DNA of 64,000 nucleotides from Spirodela intermedia (GCA_902729315.2 LR746272.1:3630035-3694034), one strand, 5' to 3'. Positions 36,742 through 49,381 are shown, counted from the first letter of the stretch. Notes: generated by a model not told the origin, from the letters alone. Numbers and translations: made by a program.

Positions 36742-38789
36742 TCATTCAATCCTGTTGTTGGTCATTTGGAAATTGTGGTGGGAATCAATCAGAAAGGACT
36801 TCAAATGCTTGCAGAACTCCTTCGGCTTCTCAATATTGACGGCGTGCCCAGCCTTCTTGATTACTACCAACCTAGAGTTTCCCTCCAGATGCCTAAAAAG
36901 TTTCTAGAATTAAATCAGATAGATTATAGTCGAGAAAACGGATTCTAGTGGCAAAATTCCAACAGACCTGCACAGTCGGTGGCCCAGCTCCAATGGAAAT
37001 ATCTGGTCTTGCTCCCCCCATAATATCAAGGTCGGCTGTGCCAAGAAGCATAAAATTTAGAAAATAATATTGAATGCCCAAAGCATACGAAACGGAAATT
37101 CAGGGAACTTTCGTTGCTGCTGCTGCTGCTGCTGGTGCCACCTTTATTTTTGACCTTGAATGAAAAGATAGACTCAAATTCATGCATCCTTGATGGACGT
37201 GGGGGTCAGAAGCACAAATTTAGAAAACACTACTATTGACTCCACACAATAAAAAATGCAATGGCCTTGGATGAAAATAGAGACTTACATTTATCCAAAC
37301 TTTGATGGACATGGAGATAGAAATATGCTCGCATTTAGAGTATAAGAGGCGAAATTCGTTGACAAAGCATGAAAACAAAAAAAAAACTAGAAGGAATGAT
37401 TTATTGAAGCAGGCAGCCAAGGATAAAGATGGTATGAAGGAGAATCAAGACTCACCTGTGAAATTTTCGGGAGGTCAGAAAGCTTCCGGTCATTGATGGC
37501 GGATAGGAGCAACTCTGTCTTCTCTTCAACATAGTCCATGCACATAACCTGTTGATAAAGAAGATAAATTTTGAAAGGTATGAAGGAATTTATGGGTGGA
37601 AGCTTTCGTAATACTCATTTCTGTGATATATTTTAACATATAACAAAAAATATACACTATTTGCTTGAAAGGAAAAATAACCATTCACAATTCAAATCTG
37701 TATTTTATTTCTAATAAAAAGCCTAGTGTGGGTGAATACAATGAGGCTGCAACTTCCTGCTTCGAAGGCTGTGGATAATCGTGACTTGAGCCGGAAGCTC
37801 CACGTTCAGAATTCAACAGTAAGAAGACATTTTGGAAGGAAAAATAGGTAGAGCTTAAACAAGTTCATCCAGTTAGAGGATATTCCAATCTCCATTTAAA
37901 AATAAGTGGATTGGACCTGGTGACATGGTCAGATCTGGGATGCCCATTGTTGAGGAAGCAAAGAATCAGTTTTTTAAATTCTCCAACTCGAGTTGGTAGA
38001 AATATATTTCACCTCAGGCTAGAATCGCTGCAAAATGATTCCACAAGATCTCACAAGTAGATGATTAACACAGAAGAGATTTTCTGGGAACTTCTCCGTA
38101 AAACGTCCAGAATCAAGCCAGGCGAAAGGGAGGAGGGATGCGCTCCCGGAAATCGTTTTACTCACTTGGATGAAATCTGAGAGGAAGCAGGAGGGTACTC
38201 TCCTCGGCGGGCGGGCAAACGAGAGGGCCAAGAGCTTTCGGAGATTCACCGGCGTCTGGGGTATCAGGATCGCCGCCGCATCACGCACGTCGTCTACAAC
38301 GAACAAACCCGTCCGGAGGTCCCTCTCCTCCAGGCTAACCCCTGCGCAGCACAGCACCACCCGCTCCACGCGATCCGGATACGCCGCCGCCATCCGGTAC
38401 CCCACGAAGCCACCGTAGCTGATCCCGACCAGGCTCGCCCTCCGTACACCGAGCGCGTCCATCGCCGCAACGACGCAGTCCGCCTGGAACGATTCGGTCC
38501 TCTCCGGTCGGGTCGTGAACGATCCACCGAAGAAAAGGAGGTCAGGGACGTAAACATTGAAGCTGGAGATGAGAGGACGGAGGAGGGGATCCCACTGCCA
38601 AGTGGCGTTGGCACCGAATCCATGGATAAGAATGACAGAGGGCTTCCATGGGTCTGAGAAGCGGGGGACCCAGCACTGGACGGTGGTTGCGCCATGGATA
38701 TCAACGGTGGCGCACCGGAGCCCCGCGGAGGAGAAAGAGAGGCGGTACCACCGGTCCCGGGCGGCGGTGTAGCTGAAACACCGCGACAT
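36742..38789 (-). CDS. Alpha/beta hydrolase (plant ABHD6/MAG-lipase-like), four exons
   Basis: Exons on the minus strand: 38789-38166, 37548-37456, 37035-36968, 36892-36742, all with GT/AG borders and matching phases. They give 936 nt and 311 residues, a usual size for this plant family. The oxyanion-hole motif HGFG is at residues 56-59. The nucleophile elbow GISYGG puts Ser at 124. The acid Asp lies in GEQD (249) and the His in AGHAVNIEKP (278), so the catalytic triad is complete. Such enzymes hydrolyse esters or lipids; the substrate here is unknown. The N-terminus is short and shows no clear signal peptide. Exon 1 is GC-rich while exons 2-4 are near background, a 5'-3' GC gradient common in monocot genes. 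Confidence 0.92.
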
Positions 38790-39662
38790 CGCCGCCGGCA
38801 GCGGGGACGGCCCTTGTTAGCCTGAGGGAGACAAAAGGGGGCTAATCGGTGGCATCGGCTCCGAGAAGCTCTGTCTAGGTGAGCTGGAGAGGGGAGAGCC
38901 GAGAGATTTTCCGAATTACACGGAGCAGGGGTGCCAAGACCAGCAAGAGGGCACCCTCCGCCTGTGGAAAGAAAGCCTGAATCTTTCCGTTCTGCTGCCT
39001 TTATCATGCAATCTTTGCCATGCATTCATTGCGCGGCCAATATTTGTACAGAAAAAGAGGCCAACACTTATTTCCTCTGGACTCTTTCGGCAATGGATTG
39101 ACTCAAGTTTGCAGAAATTTATCTGGAACTGTTTGGATCGCCAACAGGTACATCATGATCTACGAACCCATCAACAATTAGGGCCTTTGATCCAAACGTC
39201 GTAATCTGTCTCTAACGGTGAATGTCGATTAGCCTATCATAGGAAATGGATGTTCTTTGTAAGAATTTCTTGCATCTATAAGCTTAACGAAAAGAAAGAC
39301 TGCCATCCATTATCACAAACTGTGCCTCTTGAAGAAATGAGGAGGGAGAGTATTTGGGGGAGAGAGATAGATCGATAGATAGAGATAGAGAGAGAGAGAG
39401 GTCGACTAATTGCTTACCTAAACATTGAAAAAGTTGTTACTTCTAGATTTTTTTTCTTTTTTTTTTTTTGAACTGCTTTAGATCAACCATAGCTTTTATA
39501 ATATTACAAAGCATTTGACTTCTACCCATTAGAGTATGACTTGTTGGTAGAACTTATAGAAAATTGATCAACCATAGGGGAATTGTCACTAAAATGTTCT
39601 GAGCAGACTTTTCATAACTACTATTGACTTCTCCTACTTTGAGATTAAACCCCCGGTAGCAT
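38790..39662. other. Upstream region of the hydrolase gene and intergenic DNA
   Basis: 38790-39030 is moderately GC-rich and likely promoter or 5' leader of the minus-strand hydrolase. A compound GATA/GA microsatellite is at about 39362-39401. A T-run lies near 39450. No gene. Confidence 0.45.
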
Positions 39663-39750
39663 AGCCGAGACAGCGACGAGTTGCCACACTAGGACTGAGA
39701 CACGGCCCAGACTCCTACGGGCAGAGGGAATTTCCGGTGGAGCAGTCAAA
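39663..39750 (+). pseudogene. rrn16: Nuclear fragment of plastid 16S rRNA gene (NUPT)
   Basis: The stretch contains ccacactaggactgagacac and ggcccagactcctacggg, the universal small-subunit rRNA segment just before the 515 region, with one substitution (tgggac to taggac). What follows, gggaatttccg, fits plastid 16S (ttttccgc) better than plant mitochondrial 18S (tcttggac). A further short match (ggagca) follows after an apparent ~20-nt deletion. Upstream, gccgagacagcgacgag is a degraded match to the preceding helix. At under 100 bp, with several indels, it is a non-functional nuclear insertion and not a ribosomal gene. Confidence 0.82.
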
Positions 39751-42332
39751 AACACATTTCCCAGATCAATTTTGCATTACAATTTTTACTAGTCTTTCAT
39801 CACATGTTAACACACTTATTTTCAATGGAGTGATGATCCATCCAATTGGAATAAATATATATCTACTATTTCAAAGATATAAGACATGAAAGTTAATGCA
39901 ACATCATACCTTGTATTTCAAACAAGTTTATAAAGATATAAAGGTGCTCTTATCATTTTCATTTAGCATACTGACATACCCTTTTCTTATGCATTCAAAA
40001 TCTGGTTCACGGATATTTTTGAAGAGTTGACACTCCTAGAACGGAATTTTTTCATAGTTGTATCATGGTAATTATGATACTCTAGTTGACATAGAGCCGT
40101 TAGTTTATAGATTCATGACTCTTGAAGAGAGCAAATGGGTGCTTTCTATTTGGCCTTTTATAATTATGATTCTGGAAGATAGCAATCGGGTGATCCTTTA
40201 TTTGGTGTATAAAGATGTGATTCTGAAAGTGATTTGCTAGGTGGTTCTCCATTTGACCTCCTTGATGTGAATTAAGTCCCATAGTTTGATGTTTCTAGTG
40301 GCATTTAAGTAGCATTTTTAGTTGAAATGCCTGAATTGGTCAAAGTTGTTAAATCTAGTGAAAGTATCTTGAAGCTTTGATGTTTAACGTAATCTCACAA
40401 AAAGATTAGTAGAACTTAAGTATTTGGTACTTTAAGAGTAAATTAGGTCAGGCAGACTAAACTATTACAAGTCTTGCATGTAAGTAGACTTAAAAAATTA
40501 TAAAATTCTTAGAGATCATGAGAAGTCAAATTCACCTCTCCTTTATGTTCGTCGTGCTACTATATCATATTAAACGCTTTCTTGTTAAACTTTAGAGTCC
40601 GAGCTCCTAAAAGGAGCGCAATTTTTTAAACTTGTTATGCGGATATAGTATCCTTTTTCTTCCTTGTAGAATGCTCTGCGAATAACCCCCCTCTTTCTTC
40701 GCTCGTTTATGAGAAAATCAAGCTGGTAGAAGTTGATTTTTGTGCTTCACGCGTTGCGTCTTCCTTCGGACTCGTCAACGAGGAAATAAATAAGATAGTT
40801 CGTGGAAACGAAGTTTACTGCCAAGTCTGACTATAATACCTCGACAGAAAAAGTAGGCAAATACTGTCAGCGGTGCCCCCTGAGGATGCGTTAATGAAGA
40901 GTTGATTCGTCTTCATGGGTCTTCTGAAAGCTAATTGACACGGTTTTCTTCTAACGTCCTCTTCGTCTGCCCTTTATCTCTTGAAGAGAGACGTGGAAGA
41001 CTAGAAGGATCATCAGTCTTCTCAGAAGATTGCGTCAGAAGACCAGACGGATCATCCTCTTTCATGCTGGGATCGTCACATCTCTGGTGGTGTGAAGGGT
41101 AGTCCGCAGCGTTGCTTACACACTGGAATGTGGTCAGATTTGCAGTGCAGGGGTAGCTTGGTTCAGGGCTTTGTTCGCTATGGATTATCAAGATACCGTG
41201 CCCCTTATGCCCATAATTAATCAACTGGCACTGCGCTAATTCCGGCCCCCTCTTTCTGCCGCATCAGGTTCCCATCGCTCTCGAGTTTGGATCGCCGGGA
41301 TTGTCGAAATTCCAGCAGGCTACGTCAGCATGGCCAATTCCTTGAGAATCTCATGTGATCGAAGCTGTGTGAGAACCTCTGCTGCCCCCATTGGTGCCGG
41401 GGCTCTCCATGTCATGTAAACATGCATTCGTGACAAATTTTAGACAGGATTTTACCGGTCACGAAGTTAGAACTTGCGCAAAGGGGTGATGCTCCATCCG
41501 ATTGCTCTGCGAATAGCCCTCTTCTTAGAAATCTAAATGTTCTCTAGTAGCACATCAAGGGTGATGAATTGGTCTTGTGACTAGTGTGTTTTACCCGTTC
41601 TATTTCCAGCCCATTCTATGACCAATTTCTTCAGCAAAACAGACATTTTTGTGCGCATATTCTAGTAGACACTTTTTCGCCGTGGGGGTAAGCATAGAAA
41701 TCTCCGATAACTTCTGCGCGGTAAACGCGTTTTGATCTGTGTTGTTCATGTGCTCGATCCGGATCCTTCAACCGTGGGATGTGCAATCAACCTTTGTATG
41801 CTTTTGCAATCCGTCGCCTAATGTCTTTCTGAATTATCAGCATCGTCTCAAGTCTAAATGCGTTAGACATTTCGTGGACCTTCAGCCTGAGATTCGGTTT
41901 GCAGCGCAACGACAAGGCATAGGCTGTTCCCGCCAATCACAGATGAACGTTTCTAGATTCCACTCATACCCTTGCTTGCTACCATCCTCTGCTGCTGGTT
42001 TCATGAAAGTAATGATTTTCGATAGGATTGAACAGAAGCCCCGCCCCCCCTCGATGTCCTTCTGTAGGATGGAACATCTCTTCCTTATGGCCCAGATTCT
42101 GATGCTTAGCCGCTTGATGATTCTGATGCCCCCCTCGATGATTCTTAGGTCGAGCACTCAGAAATCTCATCCCTGAATTGGAGCGCGCTGTAGAATTTTT
42201 TTCGAGTCTTAGGAAAATCTTCTTTTATTTCATTCCATCACCGTATGGAAGTAATGATCGGCCAGAGACTGATGGTGGATTTGACAATTGATTACATGAA
42301 AGAACAGGGAGGAAGAAGGTCCCGATGGAACC
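39751..42332. other. Intergenic DNA with mixed composition
   Basis: AT-rich to about 40550, then closer to 45-50% GC up to the zinc-finger gene. Open frames of 97 codons (40931-41224 minus) and 145 codons (41739-42176 plus) have no recognised motif. 40970-41060 carries repeated gaagac/gatcat phrases (agaagact, agatcatc...). I call no gene; a decayed gene or long 3' UTR is possible. Confidence 0.4.
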
Positions 42333-43076
42333 CTAGAAATCCATCCATGCGGCCCGATCAACGGTTTCCAATCCGTCCAGCAGCAGGTCTTCGAAGAACT
42401 CGGGATCCATCCTCGCATTGGGGCCGCCCTCTCCGTTCTCCAGCTCCGCCTCTTGCCCTTCCCCGCCCATTTTTGATAGTGCCGGCATGTGGCCCTCGAA
42501 CAGCGCCAGGTGCCCGAACAGCTTGTCCTTCCGGAAGAAGCTCGTTCCGCAGGAACAGCACCACCGGCGCTCCCCGCAGTGCTTGAGGTGGCTCTTGAGA
42601 TCCGTCATCACGGAGAAGCTCTTCTTATGGCACCTCGTGCAGGGGTAGATCTTGGGGCAGTGGCTCCTCCGGAAGTGGCTTTTAACGCAGACAGCGGACT
42701 TGAGCGGGCGGAATCGCCTGTGGGACCGATTCCGGTTGCAGCCGGGAAAGGGGCAGGAGAACCTCCTCGCCTTCTTCGCCTCCCGCCGGAGCTCGGGCTT
42801 GGTGAGGGCCTGTAGTGTTTTGAATTGGCTTCCGTGGGCTCGCATGTGCATCCTCAGATTGGCGTCCCTCTTGAAGCCCTTCCCGCAGATCTCGCAGAAG
42901 TGGACGTGGTCCGCCAGCAGCTCCACCGCGTCCATCTCCACGACCTCGTAGTCTCCACCATCGCGGTCGTCTACCGCCGCGCTGCTGTCCTTGTGCTCTT
43001 CACTCCGCTCCACGCTGCCGCCCAGAGATTTCGCCTGATCCGGCCCTTCCGCCTGCGCAGGACAGATCGCCGCCGT

Positions 43077-43118
<42 letters not shown>

Positions 43119-43379
43119 TGTGGGGGCAACCTGGGACAGGGAGAGGAGGGCGGCGCCGTTGAGGACGATCTGCCGGAGGACGGAGGCGATCTCCGAGGAC
43201 ACCTCCTGGAGCTTGTGGCCGCCGATGTCGGCGTGGCAGTCGAGTGATTCGGCGAGGAAGCAGCGGAGGGCATCCATCCTCCGACCGAGGAGCGACAGGT
43301 TGGAGAGGGGCACCTTCGGGTCCGAGGTCGGCAGGCGCTGGAGTCCGCCGCCGCTGGTTGCTCCGGAGGGTAGCATCAT
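42333..43379 (-). CDS. STOP1-like C2H2 zinc-finger transcription factor
   Basis: A single-exon frame with four zinc-finger modules of the STOP1/STOP2 type, which in plants control acid-soil and aluminium tolerance genes. Finger one is [21 protein letters not shown]. Next comes the family block [20 protein letters not shown]. Finger two starts [20 protein letters not shown], finger three starts [20 protein letters not shown], and finger four is [20 protein letters not shown]. The frame is open from 43511 (392 residues). I prefer the paired ATGs at 43379/43376 (348 or 347 residues), because the preceding 44 codons translate a CT-rich leader into an improbable Leu/Ser run. An N-terminal (QA)n tract comes from a hexanucleotide repeat at 43079-43118. 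The C-terminus is acidic, ending near [11 protein letters not shown]. Confidence 0.9.
43079..43118 (-). repeat. Hexanucleotide (GAGCCT)n repeat inside the STOP1-like coding region
   Basis: About six and a half perfect copies of gagcct on the plus strand. On the coding strand they give alternating Gln-Ala. Being in-frame hexamers, length changes would not shift the frame. Confidence 0.9.
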
Positions 43380-43620
43380 GAGAGCCAGGGAGAGAACCGG
43401 AAAGAGAGAACTGGCGAGAGAGAGAGAGAGCAAGAGACCGCAGGCGTGTGGTCTTCGCACGGAAAGTAATCGACGAGGCGGATAAAACTCCCCGACGGCG
43501 ACACTCTCCATTCTGCGAAATCATGTCCAGAACCAAGAAAATCGCTGTTAAGCGATTGTACCCAGTGTGTTCCGAAATATGCATTTTAGTAGCCATGGCG
43601 TCATTTCTATAATAAATTTA
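43380..43620 (-). promoter_or_regulatory. GA-rich 5' leader and promoter of STOP1-like gene
   Basis: On the plus strand a (GA)n run lies at about 43415-43434, 40-55 bp upstream of the preferred start (CT-rich on the sense strand). In-frame ATGs further upstream, including 43511, could be used. No clear TATA box was seen. Confidence 0.4.
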
Positions 43621-45479
43621 TCGTGCATCCTAAAATCTTGTGACTATCAGTCCGAAAATGGATTATTACAGTCCTAAAATGTAGTGAAATAAAGACTTTC
43701 AACTTCGCTGGAGCAGATGCTCACGAAAGCTTCAATACTATGCAAATGGTGCCCTATCTTGTACAAGTGTTTTTCTCTCACACGTAAGACTGTTTTCTTT
43801 CAAAATCATATAGCATTTTCATGATGATAGATGTTGTTCAAGTTAGTTTCAATGGGTTCCATTCGATAATTGGTCATTCTTAAGTCTTTTCTACACGTGA
43901 CTTAGTCAGTTATAATTTATAATAGTTTGGTCCACTTGACCTACTCCACTTTACAATACTTTAATATGTCTACACTAAACACAATGGCCTTAGTACGTTT
44001 ATGAAATAAGTACTATAGCTTCAACAAGTGTGCTTAATGAACTCTATGGACTCAGCAAACCTCCATTGAGCACAAATGCCATAAGAAGGTTATCTATTGA
44101 AACTAGACCTCATTAAACCTTCGATGGACATAAAGAAGGCATCACTAGGTTCATACTATGTTTATTAGCTCAAAGGAACTAGATGTAAAGATAGGAATAA
44201 ATAGATACACTTATATAATTCCTTGTAACTTCTATGGCTTGATTTACTTTGTTCGAAGATGTGGGGGTCTCTAAAGCATGATTGAGTATTTGATAGCTTG
44301 TGAAGCATCATGACCCTCTTTATTTCAAGTGCTTAAGAATTTAGGTTTGTTATGTAACCTCCTTCAAAGGTAAAGATGGGTGCTGTGGCTTTCTCCCACA
44401 TTTTTATATTTTGTTAAACTATAATGTGAGACAAAATGGCTCTTTTATATGTTGCATATTGGCTGTTTGACAATTATTTAAAATAGTATGTTAGTTGTCA
44501 ATATTGTGCTTGAAATGTAAGCTGCACAAAACAATGGTTAATCTTGTAAACTTGATAATGAATTGAAATCTTTGGATTATTAGAGTTTTTTGTATTTTTG
44601 AGTTTCTATTTCTATTAATTATGTTTATAGAGATTATCATTCAAAATTTTCTTTAATCATCTAAGCTCTACATAGAACATTTTTCCCTTGAGTAAATTTC
44701 TCTTATTTTGAGAACCATGTAATCCATCATTATGTAGATAGTGAGCAACAAAATTTCATCATTCTACTATTAGATATTCCCTTTTTCACCATGAAAATGC
44801 TTAATGTTTCTAAACCCAACAACTATTACTCATGTGTTTGGACACACTTTAAATAATATGTTTTCATATAACTAGAAATAAAATAAACGAATATGGGTGT
44901 TTAAAGAAGCCTTATTTATTGTTCTTAATAAAATTCAAACCAAATTAGTTTACATTGTTGAACTAAAAATCAACTTTAATTATTAGAAGGAAACCTTGAT
45001 ATGTAGTTTTACAATGAATAAGAAATACCCATAATTAGAAAAAAAATGGCTTCTTGTTTTATTTCATTTTAATGATATAAGTTATTTTTTACAATCATGA
45101 AAATGAAAATATTAATATTAGATAACCACAAAAATTAAAATAAATCGTAATTTGGCTAATGTGTTTTTCTTGATAATGAACTTAGTCATAGCTTGGTTTG
45201 TATTAATAAATGTTAAGATAGTGGTCTAACAATCATTTTCAGATTAGATTGTTGTATGACTATTTTGATATTCATTAAAATGTAAATGTTTACAATAGAT
45301 AAGGTGACAATGCCTATACTTCTAAATTAGGTATTAACTTTAAATAAAGATGATTAACTTGATAGCTAAATGGTGTGTGCAATTGTGATTTCAAATCAAG
45401 TCGAAAGAAATCAAAATTGATCTATGCAACTGTGATTTTATGACATATTTCTATCAATAGTGGTAATGAATTAAAATTT
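43621..45479. other. AT-rich intergenic DNA
   Basis: No open frame or RNA gene that I can support. Confidence 0.4.
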
Positions 45480-46000
45480 ACAATAATCCTAAAATTTGAG
45501 GAATCTTGGTAAGTTTTCATTATCATGAGTTAATAATTAATTAATAATATATTCTAATCCTTAACTCATGATAAATAGACTTATACTTATATTAAATTAT
45601 AAAAAGTCATTTTTAGTTAGTTAATGTGAATTTTTGGTTAATTATCTGATTTTATGTGAATTTTTATAATCATGTTTTGAGATAAATAAAAAAAATAACA
45701 TAAAATAAAAATATAGAAAAAATGGTGGACCAGCTAAGCAACCAGGTCCACAAGTGGGTCAGAAGCATAGTTCGATAGAACCTTGAGCAGAGGGCCCAAG
45801 TGACTAAGAGAGCAATAGGCATATATGCGTCACTCTTTTTCCACATCACTAGTGGCCAGCCAAGCATGGGACAAGGAATGGTTGTACACATATGAGAGAA
45901 GGATTCATTGATGATAAACTCTTGTGTTATTATATATATATCTCAAAAGTCAGAAAATAACTGATGTGGGACTAAATGGGCATCACAGCTTCTTGAAGAT
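45480..46000 (+). repeat. Dispersed repeat, copy B
   Basis: Matches 55680-56230 in inverted orientation. The shared parts are tcatgagttaataattaatt / ttaactcatgataaatagac, tgtgaatttttataatcat, the accaggtccacaagtgggtc region, catcactagtggcc, and the end ctgatgtgggactaaa. Also diverged from copy A at 19640-20010. Likely an LTR-type repeat; the ctgatgtgggac phrase is frequent in plant LTR elements. Confidence 0.65.
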
Positions 46001-48560
46001 TTTCAATGCTTTTAGTACCTAAAATATCTCTTATTTATGAGAATGAGATACCAAAAATATAAATAAAATAATAATAATAAAATATTATTTTAAATAATTT
46101 TTATAAAAAATGATTAAAGTGGATTTGTATTAAAAATTATTCAGGATTTTATGAATATTATTTAAGACTAATTGAAAAATAATTTTGGAATATTATATGT
46201 TAATGAAGTGATGGTTTCCAATGTTAATATGATGATTCTATATGTCTACATCATAAATATATTTTATATGAGGTAATTTGCATTTAACTTTGTTTGAAAT
46301 AATTACATTAGTTATATAAATAAGTGTGTTTTAATGACAATGCATTCTTATTAGGTATAGTACAACTAATAACTTCTGATATATATATATATTAATGTTG
46401 TAAGACTATATTTATTAGTTTAACCTTAGAGTATTTCTGAAACCTCAAAGGATGCATCCTATGAGTTTTGAACTGTTCTAATTTTTCACTAGTTTTTGAG
46501 TTTTTCTATTGAATAATGGTGAAAAGTAGGAGAAGATTGCAACTCAAATATTGGAATAAATTAACCTATCTACAATGGCTAATAAATTCTGAATGATCAT
46601 CCTCCATCTATATAAGCTCTAAATTGTTCCTAATAATTTTTATAGAGAATTATATGTGCATTTGATTTGTCTTAGAAGGGTGGCCCAACAATGAGTAATG
46701 TATTGAGGAGCAAATTCTGGTAAAAATATTGATCTGAATCAACCTAATTTCAGCCATAGCTGTTCATAAATGGGATCATTTTCTAACCATAAGAGGGAAA
46801 GGAGAATCAAGTGCAATTTGGCTTTTAATTCATTGAATTTTTTCAAATGTGATTCAAGCCTTCATCCACTACCAAAAAGATCCAACAATGATATTCTGTT
46901 TTTTGTGTGGCATAAACTTATGATTAAGTTTGAGTTCATCACTATAGTAATCTGGATCCTATAATCCATTTCGGGCCACCTAATGTTGTGAATTTATAAG
47001 AGAATGCATTAGTGAAGTTTTATGGAAGCAAAGCCTAATAATCAATAGTTGCTAGTAAATGATTAGTTAGTTGAAACTATGAATGAGGTATTCTTGGAGG
47101 TGGACATAGGTAAGTAGCAGAAAGCTATAAATTCTAAGTGTCAATAAGATTTAAATTTGGATATTAAAACTATTTAAGATAAATTAAAAAGTAAAGAAAA
47201 TAAAAAATTTAGTAAAAACTCAAATTTAACATAATAGCAATTAAATTGTCCCTTCTTGATCTAAGTGTAGTTTAAAATCTAATTAGCAATCCATGTAAAA
47301 AACTTAGTGGATATTTGAGCAAGTGAGAGATTGATACTTAAGTCAATTGAATGCATGAAATCTTCAGATCTGGAGCAAGTTAGATGAAGCACACATTAGG
47401 AAAAGGAATAGAGTAATTATTTTAGAGGTGGTGATGGAAACCTATTGTTATCCTTCAATACCTCTCTATTCACATCCCCCAAAACTGAACAATAGATTGG
47501 AAAGCTCATCAAAATAAATCTTTGTTTGTATTCACATAAAGGGCAATGAATAGAGGTTACTTAAATTCTATGTGCACATATATTTTGTTTTTTCTTGAAG
47601 GTTGAACTGTTGTTAGTATTCAAAGAGGCTTAGTTGTATTGTTAAAAGGTTAATTTAAAAGAGATTTATCAATTGTAAAAGCTTCTCAATTCCTTTTATC
47701 ATTATTTAATTTATGATAAAAGGCCACCACAAATTTTGGATATTTATTTAGACAAAATCTTCATGGAAACTGAAATTTGTAAATTAAGAGAAAACCCTTT
47801 GAAAGTTAAATATTTGGTAGTTATCCTGGATTGAAATTAGTAAAATTTTAATCAATTCAGAGAGATTTGTGTAAAATCCTAAAATATCCATTTTCAGTAT
47901 TCTAAGAACATTTGACCATATTATATTGAAAATTGGTAGTTCCACTATGAGAAAAAAAAATCTGAGCAGAAGGTGAGCACAAAATCTATGAAAGTGTACT
48001 CGATTGACGAGCAGAATGTGTTGGAGCTGTCTACAGGTTAACCTTTAAATTTCCACCTTACTTTATGTATGGATTCTCCATAATTTTACTATTCCTTCTA
48101 ACTACAATTATATTGGAAATTTCAGCATTGCTTGTATGCTTTTGCATGTCAAAGTTGTGTTATTATTTCCTTGCCGTTGCTAGTCCCTCCAGCCAAATCC
48201 CATACTACTGTCAAAGTTTTTCTTTCCAGTCTTACATAAAAGTTTTATGTAGAATAAATACCCGAAGGGGTTCGAAAAATTCTGGTGTATCAACCTAATG
48301 ATGTATATTTTTTATTTGTTTCCTAGCATGTAATTATGATAGACAGAAGCTTTTCGAGAATTCCATAATTTCTAAAAAACCTGCACAGAATGTAGATAGC
48401 TCTATTTTTCTATTTAACCCCCTCTTTTACGTTCAAAAGTACCTGAGAAGGTTATTAGACCGGAAAAATGTAAAGCATCAAAGATGGCTTAATCTCCCAG
48501 TCAATAAGGAGTCTAGAGATTGTTTCCCAGTCAAGACCAACATTCAACAAGTATCGTCAA
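46001..48560. other. AT-rich intergenic DNA
   Basis: 46200-46560 weakly resembles 29160-29640 (shared order: aaaggatg..cct, gaaaaatggtgaaaa, gattgc.aa). Open frames up to 77 codons have no motif. Nothing else is supported. Confidence 0.4.
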
Positions 48561-48830
48561 CAGGGAAGCGTGAAGAATGTGCAGCTGTAACGTTCTCTCT
48601 CCAAGGCGGTTTCTGGAAGGTCAAGATCATTACGTTGCTATCAGGCTGGTCTTCCAACACGTGAATTTTCGCCGGCTCTGGGCGCTAACCCTTCCTACAC
48701 CTGTATATCTCTCTCTTCGTCAACGAGAAGTTCTATTCGTCGCGTTTTCCAATTCCATAAACTCATGACTTTCGTTCTTCCTGTGACCGGAAATACAGAA
48801 TACGCAACCTCCGTAGGGCGTCTCAGTGCC

Positions 48831-48840
48831 TATATAAATC
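48831..48840 (+). promoter_or_regulatory. TATA box of the small-protein gene at 48941
   Basis: tatataaatc lies 110 bp before the start codon in a GC-mixed promoter. The leader that would follow (about 48865-48940) holds a GA-rich tract, gatagagagagataaagaga and gagagagagggggg, ending right at the ATG. Confidence 0.6.
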
Positions 48841-48940
48841 CTCCAATCCTTTCTCCAGTACGAAAGGAGCTTCCTAAGGGGAGGAAGAAAGATAGATAGG
48901 GATAGAGAGAGATAAAGAGACAGAGAGAGAGGGGGGGAGG

Positions 48941-49381
48941 ATGACATCAATAGCGTCGATGGAAGCATTGGCCATGGCAGGGGCAGACTATGAAGTTTTA
49001 GGAATCAACTTCAGCGAATTGGATGATGATGCGGACGCACTGCCCCCTCCACATCTTCTCATCGACCGTGAGGAAGAGGCCCGATATGAGGGTTCTGCAA
49101 ATCCAATGACAATGGAAAAGTTATCCATGGAAGCTCTTCCTATTGCGGCAGTAAATTACGTGGTCGGCAATGCCAATGTCCCTTCGTCTCCAGACTCTCA
49201 GCTTCTTCACGGCAATCAGACACTACCAGTAACCTATACCAATTCGTCGTGGCCTGACGAGCGCTGGCAGTGCAAGCCCTTGGAGCTGAAAAGACGGCTA
49301 GTCGCATGGGCGAGGACCGTCGCCAATTTGATAGCAAGCCAGAGAGGGGATTTGTTTTTGTATTCTAGACCGCTGAAATAG
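48941..49381 (+). CDS. Small acidic protein, family member 1 (146 aa, internal duplication)
   Basis: 146 residues, no introns, TATA box and GA-rich leader in place. The N-terminal block (M)EALAMAGADYEVLGIN is followed by an acidic linker, PPPHLLIDREEEA, and a C-terminal basic amphipathic block LKRRLVAWARTVANLI. These three parts match the protein at 63036-63293 in the same order. Unlike that one, it carries a second, diverged copy of the N-terminal block in the middle (MEALPIAAVNYVVGNAN), so it has grown by internal duplication. No signal peptide or membrane span. I do not know a named function; it seems to be a small plant-specific family. The second ATG at 48959 (MEALAMAG) could also start it. 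The family resemblance makes it a likely real gene. Confidence 0.7.
   Translation: MTSIASMEALAMAGADYEVLGINFSELDDDADALPPPHLLIDREEEARYEGSANPMTMEKLSMEALPIAAVNYVVGNANVPSSPDSQLLHGNQTLPVTYTNSSWPDERWQCKPLELKRRLVAWARTVANLIASQRGDLFLYSRPLK

Noticed and set aside
38294-39025. 243-codon minus-strand open frame
   Set aside because: Another frame of the hydrolase exon 1; the hydrolase frame has the full catalytic triad and splice continuity.
39663-39750. Functional rRNA gene
   Set aside because: Under 100 bp, with indels and a missing segment; only an organellar fragment.
41739-42176. 145-codon plus-strand open frame downstream of the STOP1-like gene
   Set aside because: No family resemblance; overlaps open frames on the opposite strand; composition looks random.
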